Of a stretch of 62,125 nucleotides of DNA, positions 38,969-49,010 are shown one piece after another. Position numbers and translations under genes: made by a program. Under the pieces are notes generated by a model. The model worked only from the letters and a program-made list of their open reading frames with translations. It did no database searches and was not told where the DNA came from. Within the stretch, counting starts at the first letter, position 1. Each line of letters opens with the position of its first letter. This DNA is from Stentor roeselii (Eukaryota > Ciliophora > Heterotrichea > Heterotrichida > Stentoridae). Location: NCBI GenBank assembly GCA_006503475.1, contig RSEH01000273.1:1-62125 (forward strand), in the 5' to 3' direction.

Positions 38969-41900
38969 ATGGCTAATCAAGAAGATCTCCAGTCAAAGTT
39001 CATCAGCAATGAAACGTCAGACAATATTCAAATCACAGCAGAAATGCTTTCGTAAACCCTATCTAGAAGCCTATTCGGTTTAGATGAAATCAGAGACGGT
39101 CGTTCTTTAAATCTCTTGAATTCCCTTGGAGGAACTAACCATTTATTAGGTTTTCTGGAAACCAGCATAGATAAAGGAATAGACCCTTCATCAGTCTCCT
39201 ATAGAAAGTCCCAATACGGCAACAATCTCCCAATCCTAAGAAAAATGAAGTCTTTTTTATCCTTCGTCTTTGAATGTTTCGAGGACTTATGCTTAAAAAT
39301 CCTCATCGTTTCGGCAGCCGTGTCTTTAATCGTCGGAACAATAGAAGACCCTTCAAAAGGATGGATGGAAGGAGTTGCTATTCTAGTCACGATCATCATA
39401 GTCGTCAGTGTTACTAGTCTCAACAATTATCTTAAAGAAAAAAAGTTTCAAAAGTTAAACGAAGAGGCTCAAGAACGATATGTTTCTGTCATTCGAGGAC
39501 ATAAAGAATTCAACATTTCTATCTTCGAACTCGTCGTCGGCGATATCATCAAAGTCCAGAGCGGCGACGTCATGTCAGTCGACTGTCTCGTCCTCTGGTC
39601 AATGAAGCTCACAGCTGACGAGTCATCAGTAACAGGCGAAGTTGATCAAATGAAAAAAGGTCTTCATTCTAATGAGTCTCCATTTTTGCTCAGTGGTTCT
39701 CAGATCAGTGATGGAAATGCAATTGCAGTGGTCTTGACAGTGGGAATTAAAACTTTTCTAGGAAAAAATCTGGAAAAAATCATGAATGTGGAAGAATCTG
39801 AGACACCTCTTCAGTTGAAATTGAATTACATTGCGGAACTTATTGGAAAGGTAGGACTTACTGCTGCTGCTTTGACTTTAGTGGTACTTTTAGCTTATAT
39901 CCTTGCAGATATTATCACTGTAGGGTGGGAGTCAAAAGATGCGGGGAAGATTATCAATAGCTTCATCATCGCGATCACCATCATTGTCGTCGCGGTTCCT
40001 GAAGGGCTTCCACTCGCTGTCACCATGAGTCTCGCTTATTCAGTGAATCAAATGAAAAAACAAAACAATCTCGTCAGACATCTCGACGCTTCTGAAACAA
40101 TGGGACAAGCTACAAGCATCTGTTCAGATAAAACTGGAACTCTTACTCAAAATATCATGAAAGTCGTCGCACTCTATGCGGAAGGCACTTGTTATGAGAA
40201 TCTTCCCTCTGAAAACTTGCATAAGGAACAAAAGGATTTACTTATTTGGAACTTTTGTCATAATACTACTGCGAGTTTTGGAATCTCTGATAATAAAGAA
40301 ACTTTCACTGGCAGTAGGACTGAAATTGCATTGTTGAAACTTTCGAAAATTTGGGGAATTGATTATTTGGAATTGAGGAATCCTGAGGTTATTGTTTTTC
40401 AGCTTCCTTTTAACTCGGATTCGAAAAGGATGACGACTGTTGTTAAGTGGAATAAAAGTGTTTATATTTTTGTTAAGGGGGCTTCGGAAATTATATTGGA
40501 TCTTTGTAGGTTTTATGTTAATGAAGTTGGGGAAGTTAGGGAATTGGATCGTGATAGAAAAGAAGATATTAAGAATAATGTTATTTTCAAATTTGCGAAT
40601 CAGGCTTATAGAACTCTTACTTTTGCTTATTGTCAGATCAGTAATAATGACCCGAGACTTGACAAGATTGAAGAAAATGGAATTAAATGTTTTGAAGATA
40701 ATCTTATTTTCCAGGCCATAGCCGGTATAGAAGACCCAATCCGTGACGGTGTACCTGAGGCAGTTTCAATCTGCCAAGGCGCTGGTATAACAGTGCGAAT
40801 GGTGACAGGTGACAACAAAGAAACCGCAACAGCAGTAGCAATAAAATGCGGGATTCTTCCAAAGAACTACAACGAAGACGACTACTCCGACCTTGTCTGG
40901 ACAGGAGAAGACTTCCGAACAAAAGTCGAAGGTCTCAACGCGAGCCCTGACAACCCAAACGACCTTCAAGTGAAAAACATAAACGAATTTAAAAAGATCA
41001 TAAAAAAAATGCGGGTACTTGCGAGGTCATCCCCTGAGGACAAGTTCATCCTCGTGACCGGCTTGATGCAGTTGAACGAAGTCGTCGCAGTCACTGGAGA
41101 CGGCAGCAACGACGCCCCAGCATTGAAGAAGTCAAACGTCGGCTTTGCAATGCACTTGGCAGGCACTCAGTTGGCGCAAGAAGCCGCTGATATTATCTTG
41201 CTTGATGATAACTTTTCGTCGATTTTAACTGCGATTCTTTGGGGTCGAAATATTTATGACGCTATTTGTAAGTTTATTCAGTTTCAACTTACTGTCAATG
41301 TCATTGCCTTGCTTGTTTGCTTTATTGGGTCTGTTGTCATTGAACAGACACCTTTAACTGCTGTACAGATGCTTTGGGTTAATTTGATTATGGATAGCTT
41401 TGCTGCACTTGCTCTGGCTACGGAACCGCCTAATCCAAAATTGCTGAAAAGGAGCCCGGTTAAGCATAATGACTCGCTTTTAACGCTTGAAATGATTAAA
41501 CATATGACGGGTCAGGTACTATACCAAAGCATTATCCTGACTTTCATTCTTTTCTTACTACCTGACATGAGTCTATGGCTCTTTGATGAAGAATTCGACA
41601 CTCAAATCGGCCAAGAAGACTGGAATCCCAGCAAAGCCGCCCACTTCACGATATTCTTTAACACCTTTGTCCTAATGCAAGTATTCAACCTCATAAGTTG
41701 CAAAAAGCTAAAAAGTTCCGAAGCCAACGTATTCAAAGGTTTTTTCAACAACAACCTATTCTTATTTCTATTCTGCTTTATCATAATAGTCCAGTTTTTA
41801 ATCGTAGAATTCGGGTCTGAACCTGCGAACTGTGTCCCATTATCATTAAAACAACATATTTTCTGTTACTTACTCGGAATCGGCGCTCTTATATTCGGTA

Positions 41901-42058
41901 TTCTCTTCCGATTCGTCCCTCTGAGGATTTTCCGTTGCTGCAAAGTCCCCATCGGCCGAATCAACCGAGAGTCCCGAGGCGATTTCACAAGTTTCATTCG
42001 AAGAAAAGAAGCCAGGTCCTTTTTAAGCGGCGACGGGTCACTTCACATGCACGGGTAG
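38969..42058 (+). CDS. Plasma-membrane-type Ca2+-transporting P-type ATPase
   Basis: Exons 38969..39051 and 39067..42058 give 1,024 residues. It is a P2B-class pump that exports Ca2+ from the cytosol. Landmarks in order: TM1-TM2 (about 70-140), TADESSVTGE actuator loop, VAVPEGLPLAVTMSLAYSVNQM in TM4 (about 335), phosphorylation site CSDKTGTLTQN (Asp about 381), nucleotide-binding MTTVV..FVKGASE, RMVTGDNKETATA, VTGDGSNDAPALKKSNVGFAM (about 704) and four to six C-terminal membrane helices including QLTVNVIALL and MLWVNLIMDSFAALALATEPP. The C-terminal tail is short, so a long calmodulin-binding tail is absent. The true start is upstream of the TTG/ATG-less ORF and is recovered by one 15-nt intron. 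Confidence 0.95.
39052..39066 (+). other. 15-nt intron in the Ca2+ ATPase gene
   Basis: Reads GTAAACCCTATCTAG. Removal restores MLSSLFGLDEIRDG across an in-frame TAA, adding 44 residues upstream of the plain ORF. A at position 10. Confidence 0.9.
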
Positions 42059-42081
42059 ATAATAGAATAGAAGAGTTATAA

Positions 42082-42420
42082 ATGGAGTATGATGAGGAAA
42101 CTTTTAGGAAGTCGAAACATTTTGTTGATACTTCAAAAGCGGATCTTATAAACTCCTTGGGAAAGGATTGGATTTTGCTTGACTGCCAGGATCAGAAGGA
42201 TAAGGAAGTTTGTGAAATGAGGAAGGAACTTGCCTTTAACTATGGAAGTGATTTTATGAAAATAAGGACTAAACTTTTGGAATGTGATAGGTTTATGGAT
42301 GAAATTGGGTTTGCTACTCATGCTTCAAGGGAATTTGAGAAATGTGTTGATGTTGTTGAGAGGTCTTTGAGGGTCACTATTGAATCTTATTATGAAAAAT
42401 TTGTTGGTTTGAATAAATAG
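42082..42420 (+). CDS. Small acidic protein of unknown function
   Basis: 112 residues, starting only 23 nt after the Ca2+ ATPase stop in the same direction. Helical and charged, with cysteines scattered (LLDCQDQKDKEVCEMRKELAF, FATHASREFEKCVDVVERSL). It resembles the size and layout of small assembly or mitochondrial factors, but I cannot name it. Codon use is the T/G-ending type. The AAATGG start context matches neighbours. Confidence 0.6.
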   Translation: MEYDEETFRKSKHFVDTSKADLINSLGKDWILLDCQDQKDKEVCEMRKELAFNYGSDFMKIRTKLLECDRFMDEIGFATHASREFEKCVDVVERSLRVTIESYYEKFVGLNK

Positions 42421-42762
42421 TTAGGATTAGGGATTTTAGAAGGATTTATATTGATTTTTTTTTGGGAGTTTAGAGAAGTTTTTTAAGTTTTATTCTTGGG
42501 ATAAGAAAAGATGAAGGAATAAGCAAGTCTGGAAAAATGATTTGAATATATGAATCCTTTGAAATTTGATTGATTAATAAAGTACAACATTGGCACTTCA
42601 ATGAAACTTAATCGCTACAATACAAAACTTGGAAAAATGGTTAGCAGAAATAACTCAGTAAAAATAAGTAAAATTATTAACATTATTAAAATATCAATCA
42701 TTGATGATCAAACAATTATAATTTCTAAACATTTTTCTTTAGCCATCTTAAAGCCCCCATAA
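42421..42762. other. Intergenic, no gene seen
   Basis: AT-rich, T-rich at the left and A/C-rich near the right end. Probable 3' end of the small gene and promoter of the helicase. Confidence 0.5.
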
Positions 42763-45700
42763 ATGTCAAAAATTCCTCTAAATCCAGATATCATCGATCT
42801 TGAGGAGGAATTTAACAAAATCTTTGCCACACCTGAGCCAAAATATCAATCTTTATACCCTTCACTGAGACAGAATCACCTGAAACCTGGTGAGTTTGAA
42901 GCAAATATTATGGATAGGCAGATAACCTCAAAATTAAAATCTTCAAATCCAGGTAAATACATCGTCTTATCAGAAGACCAGGAACCAGTGAAAAAGCCTC
43001 AATTTGAACTAAAACCCAAGCAAAGTCAGCCTAATCTTGATTTCAACAACATAATCAAATCCGACTACAAAATTCCTCAACCCATCAAGAAGCCTTTACC
43101 TGCCTTTCTAGGAAGATATTCAGAAAAGCACGAAATGAAAGCCATGGAAAATCTAAAATCATGGACAAAAAAACTTGGCCCTGCATCTTTACCTGAAAAA
43201 AGAGTATCTGAGAAAATTGAAGAAGAAACTAAAAAAAAAATAAAATGTGAAGAAATTGTTCAGAAAAACTCATCTAAATTCGATGCCACTGAATTTGTGA
43301 GAGTCCAGGAAGAAAAAAGACTTGAGGAGCAGAGAAGGATTGATTTGGCGAGAGAAATTCAGGAAAAGAACAGACAAGATAAGGAATATAGGTTGTCAAT
43401 GAATAAAATGCTTGTTGGCATGATACATGAGGAAAGTGAAGAATCTAAACTTAAGAGAGACTACGACAGACGAGAAAGAACAAAAGAAAACCTCGACGAT
43501 TTCTTCACCTTCCTCTTAAAAATTCCTATTTTTTCCAGTGAGCTTCAACTGAAAACTTCAATAATCCCTAACAATTTCAAACACGGAGGAGAATTCATAG
43601 AAGCATTCCAAAACCCATTTTTTTGTGAAGTCTTTCAAGAGATCGCATCAGCCTTAGTACAGCGAGACCTGGAAGACTTCTGCGAAATAACCCTTGATCT
43701 TTACGAGACTCGAGACATCTTCGCTTATCTCAACGTTTTCGAAGACACTAAAGATTCCGGTTTTTTCAGAAATATTCATTCAGAGGACTTGGTCATTCTT
43801 TTTTTAGATGATATGAAAGAAGACATGTTCAAAATAAAAGCTCGTCAAAAGGACTCGAGCCTTGTTCATATCTTGGCTTTTGTTGAAAAATGTGAAAAGG
43901 ATAAAAGACTTAAGCTTAAAACTTTGAGGTCAAGTCTTGGAACTGTTTTTAAATATTCTCAGTGCAAGGCTCGAGCGGTTATTGTTGAAACTTGCACGAC
44001 CATGCTCAGGGAGTTCAAGATGATCAGACTTTCAGAGTTTAATGAGCTCAGCGATTTTTTATATAACCCGAAGAAGCTACCGATTGTTGTGAAAAGACAC
44101 AACTTTGATACTTTTAAAAGCACTTTGATGAAATTTCATAATGATTCTCAGTTTGATGCTATTATTAATGCTTGTTGTATTAAATCTGGAATTTATTTAT
44201 TGCAAGGTCCTCCGGGTACAGGCAAGACACATACAATCCGAGGGATTCTATCAACATTAATGACCCATTCTCGATTAGTAGACCAGAGCAAAAACTCTAT
44301 AAAGATCCTAGTCTGCGCTCCAAGCAACACAGCAGTAGACGAAATAGCAAACCGAGTTCTAAAAGAAAAACTTTACAAGCACAACGGAGCTCCAATCGAA
44401 AACATTTCCTACCTGCGTCTAGGAAACCAGAAAAAGGCTTTTTTCGACATGAGAGAGTTAAAAAAGGACCAAAAAGAAATGCCTGACGCAGTAAAAAAGA
44501 TAACTCTTTCAACCCAAGTTCAAGAAATTCTAAAAATGACTGACTTATTTTTTGAATCAGAAGACTTCAAACAAAAGCAACAAGAAACTGAAATCTTGAA
44601 GTCAACCCTGGCAGACTACAAGTTAAAAAAAAACAACGCGAAAGTTGTAGAGCTTCAAGAGCACCTGAGTAAAAAGACCAGTCAGATGTTCAAAGAGAGA
44701 TTTTCCAATAAAAACTACAAAGAAGCGATTTTATCAGCTGAAAAAAGAATCATTCAGTCCTCACAAATCATTTTCACTACTCTTAGCGGATCAGGCGGTA
44801 AAGACATGGACTTCCTGATGAACCAAATCGACGTAGTCATAATCGACGAGTCTTGCCAGTCAGTAGAACTAAGTTCTTTGATTCCTTTTCGTCTAAACCC
44901 TAAAGTTGCGATTTTAGTTGGAGACCCTCGTCAACTGCCAGCGACGACATTCAGCACAAGTTCATTTAAAAACCTTTACAACCGGTCCTTGTTCGAAAGA
45001 CTTATGGCCGGGGGTTACAAAGTAGATGTTTTAGCAGTGCAGTATAGAATGACTAAAGAAATTTGTAGTTTTGCTTCAGAACATTTTTACTCGAATATCT
45101 TGAAAACTTGTGAGGAAGTCAACTCGGTGACTGTCCCTGACTGGATCTTGGCAACAGGAATTCATGTTTTTGACTTGGAAACTTCTCAAGAGTCTCGAAG
45201 TGGAAGTGAAACAAGTTTGTATAATGAGCAGGAATGTGTGTTTATTAAAGACTTGTATTGGAATTTGGGATATCGACATGGGTCTAAACTGGATATTGGA
45301 ATTATCAGTCCTTATAAAAAACAGGTGCAGGTTATTAGGGGATGTCTTCATGAACAGTTTGAGGACTGGAATGTTGATATTGAAGTTAATACTATTGATG
45401 GGTTTCAGGGAAGGGAAAAAGATGTTATTATTATTTCTACTGTTAGGTCTGAAGAGAATCTTGGGTTTTTAGCTGATCCGCGTAGGCTTAATGTTGCTAT
45501 TACCAGGGCCAAGTTTGCACTTTGGATCATTGGAAAGGTTAAATGTTTGGCTACTAATAATGACTGGAAAAAACTTGTTGAGTTTGCTGAAAAAGCGGGG
45601 AAAATGAAAAAGTGTAAATCTTTTGAAGAAGTTGCTGAAATCTTTACACCTAAAGATTCACACTCTAATCCAAAACAAGACTACAGACGACCTAGAAGAC

Positions 45701-46086
45701 CTGATAACTTTGACAGATTTCACAAAAATGATCGATTTAAAAGGAAAAGTGAATATAAAAGTGAATACAGGACAAAAAATCATTACAATCATCGAAAAGA
45801 CTGGTCAAAGGACAATAGCTTCTCAAGAAACGACTTTAAACCCATTTCCAGAGACTCCAAAAATTCAAATTTTTCCTCATTTGAACAGCGAAAACAAGAA
45901 AAATCTCAAATTTCCGAAAAATCACGAGAAGAAACTCATGAAAAACGTTCAAACTCAAGTAAAAACCTTTTCAGCTTTGAAAAAAAATACAACTATTCAG
46001 GTAAATACAAATCTCCCAAAAATCGATGTAAAAATTCTCGAAATTCATGCAAAAGTTTAGCTAAAGATATAATAAATAGGAATTAG
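42763..46086 (+). CDS. Sen1/senataxin-type superfamily 1 RNA-DNA helicase
   Basis: 1,107 residues. The helicase core covers about residues 455-960: Q-motif area ending in SGIYLLQ, Walker A GPPGTGKTHT (about 482), LVCAPSNTAVDEIANRVL, Walker B VVIIDESCQS, GDPRQLPATTFS, QYRMTKEIC, TIDGFQGREKDVIIISTVRS and RRLNVAITRAKFALWIIG. The long insert between motifs Ia and II and the Sen1-like order favour the Sen1/senataxin branch over Upf1, since no Upf1 CH zinc domain is seen. Family members unwind RNA:DNA hybrids and act in transcription termination. The N-terminus is charged and disordered; the C-terminus is basic and Arg/Asn/Ser-rich. Its TAG stop shares bases with the stop of the convergent gene. 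Confidence 0.92.
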   Translation: MSKIPLNPDIIDLEEEFNKIFATPEPKYQSLYPSLRQNHLKPGEFEANIMDRQITSKLKSSNPGKYIVLSEDQEPVKKPQFELKPKQSQPNLDFNNIIKSDYKIPQPIKKPLPAFLGRYSEKHEMKAMENLKSWTKKLGPASLPEKRVSEKIEEETKKKIKCEEIVQKNSSKFDATEFVRVQEEKRLEEQRRIDLAREIQEKNRQDKEYRLSMNKMLVGMIHEESEESKLKRDYDRRERTKENLDDFFTFLLKIPIFSSELQLKTSIIPNNFKHGGEFIEAFQNPFFCEVFQEIASALVQRDLEDFCEITLDLYETRDIFAYLNVFEDTKDSGFFRNIHSEDLVILFLDDMKEDMFKIKARQKDSSLVHILAFVEKCEKDKRLKLKTLRSSLGTVFKYSQCKARAVIVETCTTMLREFKMIRLSEFNELSDFLYNPKKLPIVVKRHNFDTFKSTLMKFHNDSQFDAIINACCIKSGIYLLQGPPGTGKTHTIRGILSTLMTHSRLVDQSKNSIKILVCAPSNTAVDEIANRVLKEKLYKHNGAPIENISYLRLGNQKKAFFDMRELKKDQKEMPDAVKKITLSTQVQEILKMTDLFFESEDFKQKQQETEILKSTLADYKLKKNNAKVVELQEHLSKKTSQMFKERFSNKNYKEAILSAEKRIIQSSQIIFTTLSGSGGKDMDFLMNQIDVVIIDESCQSVELSSLIPFRLNPKVAILVGDPRQLPATTFSTSSFKNLYNRSLFERLMAGGYKVDVLAVQYRMTKEICSFASEHFYSNILKTCEEVNSVTVPDWILATGIHVFDLETSQESRSGSETSLYNEQECVFIKDLYWNLGYRHGSKLDIGIISPYKKQVQVIRGCLHEQFEDWNVDIEVNTIDGFQGREKDVIIISTVRSEENLGFLADPRRLNVAITRAKFALWIIGKVKCLATNNDWKKLVEFAEKAGKMKKCKSFEEVAEIFTPKDSHSNPKQDYRRPRRPDNFDRFHKNDRFKRKSEYKSEYRTKNHYNHRKDWSKDNSFSRNDFKPISRDSKNSNFSSFEQRKQEKSQISEKSREETHEKRSNSSKNLFSFEKKYNYSGKYKSPKNRCKNSRNSCKSLAKDIINRN

Positions 46087-47033
46087 TTAAAACCCAGCCA
46101 TAGAAAAAGGGGGAAAATTCTTAAAAACCTTGAAAAATTTAAAGGCTCGTCAAAAACAAATTTTAAACATTTTTCAAGTTCTTCCTTGCTGCCTGAGTAG
46201 TTAATATTTAAAATTTCGAGTTTTGGATCTGGCAAATTTTTGACAGAAACGAAAATGGTGTTGAGGACCTGAAGTAATGAACTTATTTTTTTATAGTCTA
46301 CTGTTAAAATACTCATTTTTGCCTCCCCTGTTGGGTTTTCATATCGGACTATTGCGCATGATGATAAAAAATTATCCTTATTTATAGGGTCTGAACCTGT
46401 AAGAGATTGGATCAGTTTGGTAAAGATTAGGATTTCGTTGAGGAAACTTGGAAAAATACGATGGAAATAGTCTTTGATTTCATTGATTGAGATTGAATTT
46501 CGTTTATCGGCATCAATTTTATTAAAAATAGGAGTGAACTCAAGGCTGATCTTTATATAAAATTCCATTAATTTGAAATAAATTCCATCATCTATAATTC
46601 TGTTCAACTTACTGGTCTTCCCACTAACCGCTAACTGAGGGTCTTTTTCAGGCAGTGAAATCGGTTTCAAAACAGTTCTTTTCACATCAAAAGTCTTCAA
46701 ATTAAATTTATTCAAAGGTGCATTCCAATACCTCCCAGAGTGACTTTTGATTCTTTTCCTACATTGTTTCAATATAACAACAGGAGGTATTCTAACAACC
46801 TCTTCATTCTTCACTCGTTGATGACTTTTCAAGTTTAAACCACTTTCAACAACTTCCTGTTTAATTTTCGGTATTTCTACACTCAAAGCTTTTTTATGTG
46901 GATGAAAAGCAAATCCCTGCTGAAAATTTTCAAAAGATCCTCCAGTTTCCCTCTCATCTCTTTTCGCCCTCAACACTCTCTGTTCAAAAGCGAATCCATG
47001 AGAAGTTTCATGGTTCTTCATAAGTAAATCCAT
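46083..47033 (-). CDS. Unknown protein with an EF-hand-like segment
   Basis: 316 residues. The N-terminal half is basic and disordered (KQCRKRIKSHSGRYWNAPLNKF). Around residues 185-215, FNKIDADKRNSISINEIKDYF reads like one EF-hand loop (D-A-D-K-R-N-S-I-S-I-N-E), followed by a second, degenerate helical region. It may bind Ca2+ with a single canonical site. Convergent with the Sen1-like gene: its TAA (46083..46085) overlaps the other's TAG (46084..46086). On the other side, only 8 nt separate its ATG from the stop of the upstream gene in the same direction. The family is unnamed; Ca2+ binding is inference. Confidence 0.65.
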   Translation of the reverse strand: MDLLMKNHETSHGFAFEQRVLRAKRDERETGGSFENFQQGFAFHPHKKALSVEIPKIKQEVVESGLNLKSHQRVKNEEVVRIPPVVILKQCRKRIKSHSGRYWNAPLNKFNLKTFDVKRTVLKPISLPEKDPQLAVSGKTSKLNRIIDDGIYFKLMEFYIKISLEFTPIFNKIDADKRNSISINEIKDYFHRIFPSFLNEILIFTKLIQSLTGSDPINKDNFLSSCAIVRYENPTGEAKMSILTVDYKKISSLLQVLNTIFVSVKNLPDPKLEILNINYSGSKEELEKCLKFVFDEPLNFSRFLRIFPLFLWLGFN

Positions 47034-47041
47034 TTATTTAA

Positions 47042-47935
47042 CTAAAAGTGAATCGTTAAAGGTCGAATGAAACTTGCCTGCATTTTTCCACAGCAGGTCT
47101 TTGCAGTTAAAACGAACTTCAAGGAATACTCACAATTAATAAAGTCAGCAATAGTAGAGACATGCCCTTCAATTTTTTCTTGAACCTCTCTTAAGTTAAT
47201 TTTAATCCCGACGTTGCTTTCTGAAGTCAAAGCGCCTGAAGGGCCGATGGAGACACTTTCAAGTCCTCGAGTGACGAGAACAGTGGAAGTCTCAGTATTT
47301 TTATTGTTGTCTCTTAAGTGAATCTTTTTCCAAAGCTCGTAATTCACTTGAATGATAGAAGCTGAGGACTTTGTATTGTTGATTGTCAGGGAAATATTCA
47401 TCACGTCGTTGATTTTCCAGCCAAGGCTGGAAAAATTACTGAAAATGGTGACTGTTCCGTAGTTGAAACAACAGCCGCGGAGTTGAATGGAATGTTCAAG
47501 CATTTGGGTACCTGTTAGATAAGGAATGATGCGAATTTCTTTGCTGCATTTGGCGATTTGGAAGTTTTGGGACTTTAGAACTGCTTTCACCTCATAAGCT
47601 ATTTTTCCTAAGTCGCCATTTGTTAGTATCTGACAAGCTGCTGGAAGGTCTTTTGCCAAGTCTAACTCAAACTTGATATTGGTAGTTCCATGAAGAGTAG
47701 CGTATTTAAACAGCACTTTTCCGAATTGTTTTTTATTTTTCACGATTTTATCAGTGCAGGTGGTATTCAAGTCTTGAGTTCTGAAATCTACGTTTTCTTT
47801 ATAAGCTAAAAAAATCTCTAGTTCAAGATTTGAGATTGTTTCATGAGCTGTTATTGAAAGTTCTCCGAATAAAGAGGATCCAGCCACAGCTGATTCTTCG
47901 AGGTTCTGCATTTGAAGACTAGCTTTTTCATCCAT
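47042..47935 (-). CDS. Arrestin-fold-like protein, weak match
   Basis: 297 residues, beta-rich throughout. Segments such as ISNLELEIFLAYKENVDFRTQ, VLFKYATLHGTTNIKFELDLAKDLPAACQI, GKIAYEVKAVLKS and LRGCCFNYGTVTIFSNFSSLGWKINDVMNISLTINNTKSSASI follow the order of the two arrestin sandwich domains. A GCCFNYGTV motif parallels GCFFNKGNT in the clearer arrestin-like gene at 53584..54720. Probably a cytosolic trafficking adaptor. Its ATG lies 3 nt after the TAA of the upstream gene, in the same frame (TAATAAATG), but the C-terminus of that gene is complete, so I keep them separate. Confidence 0.6.
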   Translation of the reverse strand: MDEKASLQMQNLEESAVAGSSLFGELSITAHETISNLELEIFLAYKENVDFRTQDLNTTCTDKIVKNKKQFGKVLFKYATLHGTTNIKFELDLAKDLPAACQILTNGDLGKIAYEVKAVLKSQNFQIAKCSKEIRIIPYLTGTQMLEHSIQLRGCCFNYGTVTIFSNFSSLGWKINDVMNISLTINNTKSSASIIQVNYELWKKIHLRDNNKNTETSTVLVTRGLESVSIGPSGALTSESNVGIKINLREVQEKIEGHVSTIADFINCEYSLKFVLTAKTCCGKMQASFIRPLTIHF

Positions 47936-47938
47936 TTA

Positions 47939-49003
47939 TTAGACTAGGTAAAGTAAGAAGCTGAGCATCAGTGACACGCTCCAACTTGAAATTTCTTGAC
48001 TTGCCATATAAAGTTCACTTTTCCAGAAGACTTTATTGATATATTCTTTAACACAAAAAATATTTCCTTGGATGTAAGGATAGTAATTTGTCATGAACAT
48101 GTAGTAAACAAGTGTATTGTACTCGTATTCTGATAAATGTGACTTTATGCAGGGCAGTTCCATTCTTCGAGACGAGTTGCATTTCGTGATTTTATCTGAA
48201 TTCAACCAAATCGACAGGAAAAAAATATAGTTCGAGTAAATCACATCGCCAGGGAACAACGGGCAGTACTTTTTTCCGAATTCATTCAGTCCACATGTAC
48301 AGTTCTCTGTAAAAAAACCTCCAATATACGGGTCAGACATTGAAATACAGTCGCTATTTTCTTGACAAACAACTGGCAAATTTTTTATACTTGACACTCC
48401 AGACGTGCAGAAACTACCTGATTTGATTGTAACACATTTCAAGTACTGACACATATAATTGATTCCTCCATAACACTTAGAAACTTTAGTTCCTGGAGAA
48501 AAACTTAAAGACGCTAAACATTTCGAGTTCTCTGGAGTGCTTGAATAGTTGCAAAAAGCGAGATTTGAACAGTCACTCGAAGACGTGCAGCCTAAGTCAC
48601 CCGGTTGAAGCAACTTGGAGCAGGTGCTGATAGAACTGGTTGAACTCGACCTGCAGTAAAGACCTTCTCCACATTGTAAGGTATTATCGCATTTTTGTCC
48701 TAAGGCGAAACCAGTGCAAAGATGATTTTTTGAACTGCAGTTTCCATATAAACACTCTGAAGTACTTGAGCACTTTTCTCCTGGATAAACTTGCACCTTG
48801 GGGTTGACTTGGCATTGAACACTTTGATGGTAATTTGTGTAGTTGAATGGACAGTAACTCGACGATGGGCACCCTTGGACTGTGCTGGTCATTGAGGATG
48901 AATCAAAAAAAACGCAGGTGTTCGGCTCTGAGAAGCCGCATTGATATTTCGGGCAGGACTGTGAAAAAGCAAAGTTCGCCAGCAGTGAAAGAAAGAAAAA
49001 CAT
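47939..49003 (-). CDS. Secreted Cys-rich, probably GPI-anchored surface protein
   Basis: I choose the ATG at 49003; a longer frame to 49036 needs a TTG start and would overlap the divergent gene. From 49003 it has 354 residues. A signal peptide (MFFFLSLLANFAFSQ) precedes Cys-rich Dickkopf/EB-like modules with regular C-x5-C-x-C spacing (GEKCSSTSECLYGNCSS, GQKCDNTLQCGEGLYC, CTSSSDCSNLAFCNY), as in many ciliate surface proteins. The C-terminus ends in a hydrophobic tail after small residues (SSWSVSLMLSFLLYLV), typical of GPI attachment. Function unknown. Its start codon is 7 nt from that of the divergent channel gene. Confidence 0.75.
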   Translation of the reverse strand: MFFFLSLLANFAFSQSCPKYQCGFSEPNTCVFFDSSSMTSTVQGCPSSSYCPFNYTNYHQSVQCQVNPKVQVYPGEKCSSTSECLYGNCSSKNHLCTGFALGQKCDNTLQCGEGLYCRSSSTSSISTCSKLLQPGDLGCTSSSDCSNLAFCNYSSTPENSKCLASLSFSPGTKVSKCYGGINYMCQYLKCVTIKSGSFCTSGVSSIKNLPVVCQENSDCISMSDPYIGGFFTENCTCGLNEFGKKYCPLFPGDVIYSNYIFFLSIWLNSDKITKCNSSRRMELPCIKSHLSEYEYNTLVYYMFMTNYYPYIQGNIFCVKEYINKVFWKSELYMASQEISSWSVSLMLSFLLYLV

Positions 49004-49010
49004 TATTAAT

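Noticed and set aside
41272-41285. GTAAGTTTATTCAG in the Ca2+ pump as an intron
   Set aside because: 14 nt long and encodes the conserved CKFIQFQLTVN helix; it is exon.
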